Shown in pieces: positions 15,484 through 22,500 of a DNA stretch of 33,462 nt. The position numbers were made by a program, and so were the translations under genes. The stretch is from assembly GCF_001046855.1 (NCBI RefSeq), contig NZ_HF570958.1:459136-492597 (forward strand), read 5' to 3'. The first letter of the stretch is position 1. Every line of letters starts with the position of its first letter. The notes beneath the pieces were generated by a model that did not search any database, had not been told where the DNA came from, and saw only the letters and a list, made by a program, of their open reading frames with translations. The DNA is from Nostocoides japonicum T1-X7. GTDB taxonomy: Bacteria; Actinomycetota; Actinomycetes; Actinomycetales; Dermatophilaceae.

Positions 15484-16778
15484 TCCTTGCCTCCCTTGAT
15501 GAGGTTCCAGCGGTCGATGACGTGTGCTCCGGCCCCGATGAAGGGCAGGAACCACGGCGAGCCGAAATGCCCTGGCACCGGCGGGAAGGCGATCCCCTCG
15601 AACGGCAGGTCACGCCGCTCGCCGAGCAGCCTGCGGGCCATCTGCTGCCCGCAGTACGTCGCCATCTGCACGCCGTGTCCGCTGTAGCCGAGGCTGTAGT
15701 GCACGCCGTCGTGCTCACCCGCGTGCACCATCCGGTCCATCGTGATGTCGACGAGACCGCCCCACGTGTAGTCGATCGTCGTATCCGACAGCTGCGGGAA
15801 GATCTCGGCGATCGCCCGCCGCAGCGTCCGGGCACTCTTGAGGTCGGAGTCCGGACTGGACAGTGCGAACCTCGCCCGGCCGCCGAAGAGCAGCCGGTCG
15901 TCGGGGGTGCGCCGGAAGTAGTACGTGAGCATCCGGGCGTCGGAGGCCATCCGCCCCTTCGGAAGCAGCTCGGTCGCCACGTCCGCGCCCAGGGGTTCGG
16001 TGCACACGATGAAGCTGCCGACCGGGATCACCCGGCGCCGCAGCCATGGAGTGAGCGACCCCGTGTACCCACTGGTGGCGATGAGCACCTCGCTCGCGCG
16101 GACCGGGCCGCGGGTGCTCTGCACGACGTGCCTCGTGCCGTTCCGCTCCATCGAGACGACCGGCGCGTCCTCGCAGAGGGTCGCCCCGGCGTCCAATGCC
16201 GCTCGGGCGAGCCCGCTGACGAACTTCGCGACGTGCAGTCCCGCGCCGCGCGGGTCGACCGCGCCGCCATGGTAGTAGTCGGAGCCGATCTCCTGACGGA
16301 TCTCGCTCGGTCCGAGAACGTGTAGCGCGGGGAGATCGCCGATGCCGGCGATCACGTCCGCCGTCTCCTGCATCCCGGACAGCCCAGCGGGGGTGAGCGC
16401 CAACGACAGCTTGCCGTGGCGCGTGAAGTCGCAGTCGATCGCATACTCGTCGACGAGCGCCTCGACCGCGTCGATCGCCTTGTCGTACGCCAGGTAGTAC
16501 TCGACGGCTCTCTCCCGGCCGTACCGGGAGATCGCCTTGTCCAACCCGATCGCCAGACCGGTGGTCGCCATCCCGCCGTTCCGGTTCGATGCGCCCCAGC
16601 CGATGTGCTGCGCCTCCAGGACGACGACCCGGGTGCCCGTGCGCGCGAGCTCTACGGCGGCCGAGAGACCTGTCAGGCCGGCTCCGACGATGGCGACATC
16701 CACCTCCTCGGGTACCGCCGTATGCCGGAAGTCGCCTGCTGGAGTCGCCGTGTCCTGCCAGTAGGAGACGAGCTTCAT
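15480..16778 (-). CDS. FAD-dependent amine oxidoreductase (DAO family, PuuB-like)
   Basis: A 432-residue flavoenzyme with the N-terminal FAD-binding motif VGAGLTGLSAAVELA (GxGxxG at about 32-37). The ribose-binding acidic residue is in VVVLEAQ, and GWGASNRNGGM follows. The architecture and the opening KLVSYWQDTA match gamma-glutamylputrescine oxidase (PuuB) and related amine oxidases, which release an aldehyde, ammonia and hydrogen peroxide. The start is the ATG at 16778, two bases after the HAD3 stop (TGAggATG). The stop overlaps the start of the aldehyde dehydrogenase gene. Coupling to that gene and to gabT/gabD resembles the later part of the Puu polyamine pathway. However, no glutamylputrescine synthetase or hydrolase is present in this window, so the substrate is open. 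Confidence 0.87.
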   Translation of the reverse strand: MKLVSYWQDTATPAGDFRHTAVPEEVDVAIVGAGLTGLSAAVELARTGTRVVVLEAQHIGWGASNRNGGMATTGLAIGLDKAISRYGRERAVEYYLAYDKAIDAVEALVDEYAIDCDFTRHGKLSLALTPAGLSGMQETADVIAGIGDLPALHVLGPSEIRQEIGSDYYHGGAVDPRGAGLHVAKFVSGLARAALDAGATLCEDAPVVSMERNGTRHVVQSTRGPVRASEVLIATSGYTGSLTPWLRRRVIPVGSFIVCTEPLGADVATELLPKGRMASDARMLTYYFRRTPDDRLLFGGRARFALSSPDSDLKSARTLRRAIAEIFPQLSDTTIDYTWGGLVDITMDRMVHAGEHDGVHYSLGYSGHGVQMATYCGQQMARRLLGERRDLPFEGIAFPPVPGHFGSPWFLPFIGAGAHVIDRWNLIKGGKE

Positions 16779-16780
16779 CC

Positions 16781-17452
16781 TCAGTCGATCCCGAGCATCT
16801 GGTTCAGCTCGGTCAACGACGCGACGTCGACGTACTCGTAGGAGTGGGCCGGCGGGTCGTAGCCGCGGTCGAGCATGACGAGGTTCCGGAAGCCCAGGTC
16901 GTGAGCCGGCATGAGGTCGTACCGGGTGTGCGAGGAGACGTGGAGGAAGTCGTCCGGGGTCGCGTCGAGCTGCTCGACCATGTACTCGAAGGCCTGGTAG
17001 CGCGGCTTGTAGACGCCGGCCTGCTCGGCGGTGTAGACCGCGTGGAAAGGGGCACCCAGCTTGGGAACGGAGACGTCGAGGAAGGCCGTGTCCGCGTTGG
17101 AGAGGATCACGAGCGGGTACCTCTCGGCCATCCTCGCGAGCGGGGTCGGCACGTCGGCATGCGGACCCCAGGACAGCACGGCGTCACCGAACTGTGCACC
17201 CGCGGTCGGGTCGGACTCGATCCCCCACTTGCGGCAGACCCGGTCGAACGCGTCCTGGAGCACCTGCCGGTAGGGATAGTAGTCGCCGAGCACCTGGTCG
17301 TAGCGGTACTTGCTGAACGAGCGGGTGAAGGCCGGCCAGTCCTCCTCGCTGATCTGGTCACCCACGATCCGCTTCGTCGTCGAGGCGATCTCGTAGTAGA
17401 TGAGGGTGCCGTAGCAGTCGAAGGACACGTACTTCGGTCGGTAGTTGACCAC
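16781..17452 (-). CDS. HAD hydrolase, haloacid dehalogenase-like (HAD3)
   Basis: A 223-residue HAD hydrolase, the third paralogue in the island. Motif I is FDCYGTL with nucleophile Asp12, motif II VILSNADT, motif III YKPRYQAFEYMVEQL and motif IV HVSSHTRYDLMPAHDL. It is closest to HAD1, sharing WGPH, LGAPFHAVYT and EQAG. The start is a GTG at 17452 with GGAG 12 bases upstream. The Asn of the dehalogenase SSN motif is His here and Ser in the other two copies. It is the first gene of the long minus-strand operon with the amine oxidase and lies divergent from GntR3. The TTGTCGACAA palindrome is in the shared promoter region. The substrate is unknown. Confidence 0.9.
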   Translation of the reverse strand: MVNYRPKYVSFDCYGTLIYYEIASTTKRIVGDQISEEDWPAFTRSFSKYRYDQVLGDYYPYRQVLQDAFDRVCRKWGIESDPTAGAQFGDAVLSWGPHADVPTPLARMAERYPLVILSNADTAFLDVSVPKLGAPFHAVYTAEQAGVYKPRYQAFEYMVEQLDATPDDFLHVSSHTRYDLMPAHDLGFRNLVMLDRGYDPPAHSYEYVDVASLTELNQMLGID

Positions 17453-17528
17453 TGATCTCTCGCTCCTCGTTCGATGACGTGACGGGGTGGGACATCGCCC
17501 AGGACGACGGTAGCGCGAACTGTGTCGA

Positions 17529-17538
17529 TTGTCGACAA
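17529..17538. promoter_or_regulatory. Perfect TTGTCGACAA palindrome, candidate GntR operator
   Basis: This 10-bp palindrome sits between divergent HAD3 and GntR3, about 76 bp from the HAD3 start. Its TTGTCGAC core recurs upstream of HAD2 (8255-8262). It is a candidate site for one of the three GntR regulators. Confidence 0.55.
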
Positions 17539-17553
17539 CAGGGCGGCATGCCG

Positions 17554-17582
17554 TTGACACATCGATCCCGTGTCAGTACATT
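17554..17582 (+). promoter_or_regulatory. Sigma70-type promoter for gntR3-ABC-oxidase operon
   Basis: TTGACA (17554-17559), a 17-base spacer and TACATT (17577-17582) form a strong vegetative promoter, ending 30 bp before the GntR3 start. An inverted repeat TGACAC-N9-GTGTCA (17555-17575) overlaps the -35 box and fills the spacer, which is where a repressor would block RNA polymerase. Confidence 0.7.
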
Positions 17583-17612
17583 GCTCGGAATCTCCAGAGA
17601 GCAGGAGCATCC

Positions 17613-18350
17613 ATGAGCACGAGCACCGGGCTCGTCGCGTTGCAGCGACGGTCGACGGCCGATCGGGTATGCGACGAGCTGCGGCGGCTCATCATCGCGG
17701 GCGCTCTCGAGCCGGGTCAGCCGTTGCACGAGAAGCGGGTCGCCGAGGAGCTCGGCGTCTCCAGGTCACCGGTCCGTGAGGCGCTGCAGCAGCTGGTCGC
17801 CGAGCGGCTGCTCATCGCCGCGGAACCGAGCAAGACCGTCACGGTGAGGGAGTTCACCGAGGACGACATCCACGAGATCTATGACGCTCGCATCGCCATC
17901 GAGAGGCATGCGGCCGCGACCGTGATCGCGGGTGGCCCGGCGAAGGTCGCCGAGGCGTCGGCTCTGCTCGCAGCGGCCCTCGACGTGCTCACGTCGGTGC
18001 TCGACTCCGGTGACCGACTGCAGATCGCTCAAGCCGACCTCGCGTTCCATCAGCAGCTGGTGCGCTGTGGCGGCAACTCCCGACTGATCGATGCCTACCT
18101 GCTGCTGTCCGCCGAGACGGTCACCTGCATGACCTGGCTGGAGAACGCACGCCCGTCGGATGCCGGGCTCGTGCAGGACCATCAGGACCTCATCGACGGA
18201 CTGGAGACCCAGGACCCGGACGTCGCCGGCCGGACCATCGCCCAGCACCTGAGCCGGGCGGACTCGAATCTCTCAGCGAGTACCGCCGCTGAGCGCTCAA
18301 CCCCACCGCGGCCGCCCCGTCGCGACCTTGGAACAGGAGTCACTTCATGA
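17613..18350 (+). CDS. GntR family regulator, FadR/FCD type (GntR3)
   Basis: A 245-residue FCD-type GntR regulator. The winged helix-turn-helix contains LEPGQPLHEKRVAEELGVSRSPVREALQQLVAERLL (about 31-66). The helical effector domain includes IYDARIAIERHAAATVI, FHQQLVRCGGNSRLIDAYLLL and HQDLIDGLETQDPDVAGRTIAQHL. The ATG at 17613 has GGAG about seven bases upstream. Its final codons overlap the start of the substrate-binding protein (ATGA), so it is the first gene of the transport operon. It is also divergent from HAD3. Control of both directions is likely, through TTGTCGACAA and TGACAC-N9-GTGTCA. The inducer is probably the transported compound or a metabolite of it. Confidence 0.9.
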   Translation: MSTSTGLVALQRRSTADRVCDELRRLIIAGALEPGQPLHEKRVAEELGVSRSPVREALQQLVAERLLIAAEPSKTVTVREFTEDDIHEIYDARIAIERHAAATVIAGGPAKVAEASALLAAALDVLTSVLDSGDRLQIAQADLAFHQQLVRCGGNSRLIDAYLLLSAETVTCMTWLENARPSDAGLVQDHQDLIDGLETQDPDVAGRTIAQHLSRADSNLSASTAAERSTPPRPPRRDLGTGVTS

Positions 18351-19318
18351 AGTTCACGTCCATCTCATTCGCCGCGGTCGCGTGCCTCGCTCTCGGGGTG
18401 ACCGCCGGATGCTCCAGCTCGGGAGACGACTCCGGCGGCGGCAGCAATGCCTCGGCCGGCGCCACGAACTCCTCCGCCACGGGCACGACGGGCAACATCG
18501 CCGAAGGCGTCTCCGCGGATCCCGCATCCGTGGCGCTGCTGCCCGCATCGATCAAGACCAAGGGGGCCATCACGGTCGCCATGGACCTGCAGTACCCGCC
18601 CACGTCGTTCCTCAACACCTCGAACCAGCCCGTCGGCTTCAACGTGGACATCTCCCGCCTGCTGGCGGCGAAGCTCGGCCTCAAGCTGAACATCGAGAAC
18701 GTCTCCTTCAGCACCATCATCCCGGGCATCACCGGCGGGCGGTACGACTTCACCGCCACCGACATGTCGGCCACACCCGAGCGTCTCAAGGTGCTGGACA
18801 TGATCAACTACTGGTCCGACGGCTCCTCGCTCGGGGTCAAGGCGGGCAATCCGGACCATCTCAACATCAACGACTCGTCCGTCTGCGGCAAGTCCATCGC
18901 CGTGATGACCGGGAGCACGCAGCAGGAGACGTATCTGCCTGCGCTGTCGAAGAACTGCACCTCCTCGGGCAAGCCCGCGATCAAGACCGTCGTGCTTCCG
19001 AACGTGAACACGGCCCTGACCCAGCTCTCCTCCGGCCGGATCAACGGCATCTTCTACGACACCCCGTCGCTCGCCTGGGCGGTGCAGGAACACGGAAGCG
19101 CCTTCGCCGTGACCGCCGACCAGTACGACAAGCCGGCGAGCCTCGGCAACGACCTCGTCGCGCTGGGCCTCGCGAAGGACTCCCCCCTGACCGCGGCCAT
19201 GCAGAAGGCGATGCAGTCGATCATCGACAGCCCGCTCTACCTGAAGGCGCTCAACAACTGGGGACTGGGCGGCGGCGCGATCAAGACCGCCGACAAGGCG
19301 AGCGCGACATCGAGCTGA
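18347..19318 (+). CDS. Amino-acid-type ABC transporter substrate-binding lipoprotein
   Basis: A 323-residue extracellular solute receptor of SBP family 3. The signal sequence ends in the lipobox VTAGC, so Cys22 would be lipidated. A Ser/Gly/Thr-rich linker follows, then the binding fold: ITVAMDLQYPPTSFLN, PVGFNVDISRLLAAKLGLKL, YDFTATDMSATPERLKVLDMINYW and KSIAVMTGSTQQETYLPAL. This fold usually binds polar amino acids, opines or related amines. Its ATG overlaps the GntR3 stop, and the permease follows after six bases. The usual binding-site Arg/Asp positions cannot be assigned without a structure alignment, so the ligand is not deduced. Confidence 0.9.
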   Translation: MKFTSISFAAVACLALGVTAGCSSSGDDSGGGSNASAGATNSSATGTTGNIAEGVSADPASVALLPASIKTKGAITVAMDLQYPPTSFLNTSNQPVGFNVDISRLLAAKLGLKLNIENVSFSTIIPGITGGRYDFTATDMSATPERLKVLDMINYWSDGSSLGVKAGNPDHLNINDSSVCGKSIAVMTGSTQQETYLPALSKNCTSSGKPAIKTVVLPNVNTALTQLSSGRINGIFYDTPSLAWAVQEHGSAFAVTADQYDKPASLGNDLVALGLAKDSPLTAAMQKAMQSIIDSPLYLKALNNWGLGGGAIKTADKASATSS

Positions 19319-19324
19319 CCTGAG

Positions 19325-20200
19325 ATGGACGCCACCGCCAAGCCTCGCATCCATCGCCGGGGAACCTATGAGTACGTGATGTGGGCGATCTGCCTGCTCA
19401 TCGCGGCAGGCATCGCCTACAGCCTCATCACGAATCCCCGGTACCAGTGGGACGTCATCGGTGACTACCTCACGGACGGCACGGTCCTCAAGGGACTGTG
19501 GCTGACCCTCTGGCTGACCGTCCTCGTCATGCTCATCGCGTCCGTGCTCGGGATGCTCGTCGCCATCATGCGGTCCTCGAAGATCCCGCCGGTCCGGATC
19601 CTGGCGATCGGATACATCAGTGTCTTCCGCGGCACTCCCGTCCTCGTGCAGCTCATCCTGTGGTTCAACATCGCCGCGCTCTACCCGAACATCAGGCTCG
19701 GCATCCCGCTCACGTCGATCGGTGTCAAGCTCGACACGAACTCGCTGATCAGCGCCATCACCGCAGCCATCATCGGCCTCTCCCTCAACGAGGCCGCCTA
19801 CATGGCCGAGATCATCCGGGGCGGCTTCAACTCCGTACCCAAGGGGCAGCTCGAGGCGGGCGACTCGCTGGGGATGACGGAGGCGATGAAGATCCGCAGG
19901 ATCATCATCCCCCAGGCCATGCCGACGATCATCCCGGCCACCGGCAACCAGCTGATCAGCATGCTGAAGGAGACCTCGCTGGTCAGCGTGCTCGGGGTAG
20001 CGGACCTGCTCCAGAGCGTCCAGCTCATCTACGCGCGCACTTACGAGACGATCCCCATGCTCCTCGTCGCGTGCATCTGGTACCTCATCGTGTCGATCCT
20101 GCTCAACTACCCGCAGTCCAAGATCGAGGCGTACTACACCAAGTCGCGTCAGGCGATACGACTGCAGAAGGTCGAGCCCGTCGCGGAGGTCCCGACATGA
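19325..20200 (+). CDS. Amino-acid-type ABC transporter permease
   Basis: A 291-residue inner-membrane permease of the HisM/GlnP group. It has a first membrane segment at about 17-37 and the domain proper from [22 protein letters not shown] onward. The cytoplasmic coupling loop is the EAA motif [36 protein letters not shown] is a standard family signature. Only one permease gene is present, so it probably works as a homodimer. The start is the ATG at 19325, six bases after the receptor gene. The C-terminal 25 residues are polar. Confidence 0.92.
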   Translation: MDATAKPRIHRRGTYEYVMWAICLLIAAGIAYSLITNPRYQWDVIGDYLTDGTVLKGLWLTLWLTVLVMLIASVLGMLVAIMRSSKIPPVRILAIGYISVFRGTPVLVQLILWFNIAALYPNIRLGIPLTSIGVKLDTNSLISAITAAIIGLSLNEAAYMAEIIRGGFNSVPKGQLEAGDSLGMTEAMKIRRIIIPQAMPTIIPATGNQLISMLKETSLVSVLGVADLLQSVQLIYARTYETIPMLLVACIWYLIVSILLNYPQSKIEAYYTKSRQAIRLQKVEPVAEVPT

Positions 20201-20223
20201 CCGGCTGTCAACCCGGAGGAAGA

Positions 20224-20238
20224 ATGGTGCACCCATGA
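20224..20238 (+). other. Five-codon mini-ORF overlapping the ATPase start
   Basis: ATG-GTG-CAC-CCA-TGA follows GGAGGA (20215-20220) by three bases. Its TGA overlaps the ATPase ATG at 20235 (ATGA). The ATPase start itself lies 14 bases from that Shine-Dalgarno sequence, further than normal. Ribosomes could therefore start on the mini-ORF and reinitiate. This is suggestive only. Confidence 0.35.
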
Positions 20239-21062
20239 CGGAAGACGTGACCCCGCCGTCGCTCGAGCCGTTCGTCCCACCAGGCATGGGAAAGGCGGAC
20301 GGGCCGGGAACGGTCCACATCCGCAGCCTGGTCAAGTCCTTCGGTCCGCACGCCGTGCTCAAGGACATCAACCTGGACATCTCCGCCGGAGAGGTCTGCG
20401 TCCTCATCGGTCCCAGTGGCTCCGGCAAGTCCACCCTTCTTCGGTGCATCGACGGCCTCGAGCAGATCGACTCCGGCGTCCTGAAGGTCAACGGCGAGCA
20501 CCTGGGCTTCCGGGAGGAGGAGCGCTCCTTCAAGCCGCTGAAGCGCAAGGAGCTGCGAGTCCAACGGACCCAGATCGGCATGGTCTTCCAGCAGTTCAAC
20601 CTGTTCCCCAACATGACGGCGGTGGAGAACGTGACCGTCGGCCAGATCATGGTGAAGGGCACCAGGAAGGCCGAGGCTCGGGAGCGGGCCCTTCGACTGC
20701 TCGCCCAGGTCGGCCTCAACGGCCGGGAGGACCACTATCCCTCGCAACTGTCCGGCGGCCAGCAACAGCGCGTCGCGATCGCGCGATCGCTGGCCATGGA
20801 GCCACAGGTGATGCTGTTCGACGAGCCGACGTCGGCGCTCGACCCGGAGCTCGTGGGCGACGTCCTCGACGTGATGAAGGGACTGGCCGACGGCGGGATG
20901 ACGATGATGGTCGCCACCCACGAGATGGGGTTCGCCCGCGAAGTGGCCGACAGCCTGCTGTTCATGGCGGATGGCTACATCGTCGAGCGCGGCGATCCGC
21001 GTGAGGTGCTGGCGAACCCGCAGGAGTCCCGGACCCGTCAGTTCCTGCGGAAGGTGCTCTGA
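20235..21062 (+). CDS. Amino-acid-type ABC transporter ATPase (GlnQ/HisP-like)
   Basis: A 275-residue ATPase that drives the permease encoded before it. Walker A is [14 protein letters not shown], the Q-loop [13 protein letters not shown], the signature [13 protein letters not shown], Walker [15 protein letters not shown] and the H-loop [11 protein letters not shown]. These are all standard for the polar-amino-acid uptake class. A 25-residue acidic, Pro-rich N-terminus precedes the domain. In frame, ATG 20235 is the only reasonable start. The next gene, the sarcosine-oxidase-like enzyme, begins two bases after this stop, so uptake and oxidation are probably translated together. Confidence 0.93.
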   Translation: MTEDVTPPSLEPFVPPGMGKADGPGTVHIRSLVKSFGPHAVLKDINLDISAGEVCVLIGPSGSGKSTLLRCIDGLEQIDSGVLKVNGEHLGFREEERSFKPLKRKELRVQRTQIGMVFQQFNLFPNMTAVENVTVGQIMVKGTRKAEARERALRLLAQVGLNGREDHYPSQLSGGQQQRVAIARSLAMEPQVMLFDEPTSALDPELVGDVLDVMKGLADGGMTMMVATHEMGFAREVADSLLFMADGYIVERGDPREVLANPQESRTRQFLRKVL

Positions 21063-21064
21063 CG

Positions 21065-22198
21065 GTGACGGATGCCCAGATCGGCGTCATCGGCGTCGGC
21101 AGTGTCGGCAGCATGGCGATGTGGCAGGCGAGCCGGCGCGGCTCCTCCGTCCTCGGGTTCGAGGCAGCGACGCCGGCCCACCCGCGCAGCGCGGTGGGAG
21201 GCGACTCGCGGCTCTTCCGGATGACCTACCGGGGAACGGACCCGTACTACCCCATCCTCGTCCGGTCCCGACTGCTGTGGGGCGAGCTCGAGGAGGAGAG
21301 CGGCAAGGAGATCCTCAACCGGTGCGGCGGCCTGTCCATCGGGCACCGCGACGGCTCCTACATCCCGGCGCTCCTGGAGTCGATCCGAGCCTGCGGCGCC
21401 GGCTACCGCATCCTCGACCATGCGGAGATGGCGCAGCGCTACCCCCAGCACGACCTGGATCCCGATGAGATCGCCGTCTGGGACGAGCAGGCCGGGTTCC
21501 TCAAGACGGACACGGCGGTCCTGGCCGCCTTGCGCCGCGCCGAGGACGAGGGAGCGGACGTGGTCACCGACTGCCGGGTCCTCTCGATCGAGGAGACGGA
21601 CGATCTCGTCCGCATCCGCGACGAGGACCGCACGTGGACGGTCGACCGGCTCATCGTGACCGGCGGAGCGTGGGCAGCCCCACTGTTGCCGGAGGCGCTG
21701 CGGTCCCAGGTGTACCCGGCTCGGGTTCTGCTCACGTGGTTCCAGGTCGACGATCCGGGTGACTTCGTCCCCGAGGTCTTCCCGATCTTCATCCGGATCG
21801 CCCGAGGCACGTCGATGTACGGCGCGCCGACCATCGACGGCGTCACGATCAAAGCGAGCCTGGACGGGCGGGCCACCCCGGCCGACGATCCGTCGAACCT
21901 GCTCCGGGTGCCCAGGCCGGAGGAGATGAGCGAGGTGCGGGCGACGGCTGCGAGCTACTTCCCGGGAGTGATCCCGTACATCGTTCGCGCGGACACCTAT
22001 CCGGACCTCTACACGACAGACAGCGCACCGCTCCTCGGCTTCGCACCCGGCTCCGAGCGGATCGTGCTGGCGACCGGGTTCAGCGGCGCCGGGTTCAAGA
22101 TGTGCACCGGATACGGCGCGATAGCCGCCGGCCTGGCGTGCGATCCCTCCCACGCATCGGCTCCCGCCTTCACCGACCCGGCACGATTCCTCCGGTAG
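21065..22198 (+). CDS. Sarcosine oxidase-like FAD amine oxidase (MSOX/SolA family)
   Basis: A 377-residue flavoenzyme. The FAD motif is IGVIGVGSVGSMAMWQA (GxGxxG at 10-15), followed by the family's SRLFRMTYRGTDPYYPIL segment. The C-terminal FAD loop is LATGFSGAGFKMCTGYGAIAAGL. Monomeric sarcosine and N-methyltryptophan oxidases attach FAD covalently to a Cys in a CMYT-type motif. The matching segment here reads YPDLYTTDSAPLLG, with Asp where Cys is expected, so FAD may be non-covalently bound. The start is the GTG at 21065, two bases after the ATPase stop. Being last in the transporter operon suggests it oxidises the imported compound, plausibly an N-alkyl or imino amino acid. Confidence 0.87.
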   Translation: MTDAQIGVIGVGSVGSMAMWQASRRGSSVLGFEAATPAHPRSAVGGDSRLFRMTYRGTDPYYPILVRSRLLWGELEEESGKEILNRCGGLSIGHRDGSYIPALLESIRACGAGYRILDHAEMAQRYPQHDLDPDEIAVWDEQAGFLKTDTAVLAALRRAEDEGADVVTDCRVLSIEETDDLVRIRDEDRTWTVDRLIVTGGAWAAPLLPEALRSQVYPARVLLTWFQVDDPGDFVPEVFPIFIRIARGTSMYGAPTIDGVTIKASLDGRATPADDPSNLLRVPRPEEMSEVRATAASYFPGVIPYIVRADTYPDLYTTDSAPLLGFAPGSERIVLATGFSGAGFKMCTGYGAIAAGLACDPSHASAPAFTDPARFLR

Positions 22199-22246
22199 CC
22201 GACCGGTCGAATGCCGTTCAACGTCCCGGAGGACGGCGCGGACTCC

Positions 22247-22417
22247 TCACGAACCCTCGAACGGGTTCGTCAGAGACTCCAGTCCTGCGTCTGAGAAGTC
22301 CTCGGTATTGCGTGTGTCGCGGGCCTCGGCCTCCATCGACACGCCACGTCGGCGGGCTCGCTCCTGCAGCCGGCGCTTCACACCCTCGTCCAGTCCGCGT
22401 ATCAAGACCTGTGCCAT
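22247..22417 (-). CDS. Short FitA/VapB-like antitoxin, no toxin adjacent
   Basis: A 56-residue protein that I read directly from the minus strand. The N-terminal MAQVLIRGLDEGVKRRLQER, followed by ARRRGVSMEAEAR, matches the ribbon-helix-helix part of FitA/VapB antitoxins of VapC-type toxins. The family normally continues with a helix such as REILRRA and reaches about 75-80 residues. Here it switches after residue 33 to an acidic tail ending LTNPFEGS. The ATG at 22417 has AGGGTGG upstream. No PIN-domain toxin gene flanks it: the sarcosine-oxidase-like gene ends on one side and the kinase gene ends on the other. It is either a decayed remnant or a solitary DNA-binding protein. Confidence 0.7.
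   Translation of the reverse strand: MAQVLIRGLDEGVKRRLQERARRRGVSMEAEARDTRNTEDFSDAGLESLTNPFEGS
22249..22270. terminator. Hairpin at the antitoxin/oxidase convergence
   Basis: ACGAACCC-tcgaac-GGGTTCGT is a perfect 8-bp stem 50 bp beyond the sarcosine-oxidase-like stop. It overlaps the last codons of the antitoxin-like gene and may terminate the transport operon. Confidence 0.45.
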
Positions 22418-22500
22418 CGCATCCACCCTCTCGCTATCACCGATATCAGGAGCAACGCAGGCACGGACGGTTCCGCGTCACCCCGTCGGGATGGGCAGGC

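Noticed and set aside
15480..16778. Naming the amine oxidase, aldehyde dehydrogenase, gabT and gabD a complete Puu putrescine pathway
   Set aside because: Glutamylputrescine synthetase (PuuA), the glutamine amidotransferase PuuD and PuuR are not in this window, so only a resemblance can be claimed.
18365..20719. A 784-codon minus-strand open frame
   Set aside because: It is antisense to the ABC transporter genes, whose motifs are unambiguous. Its composition is that of a shadow frame.
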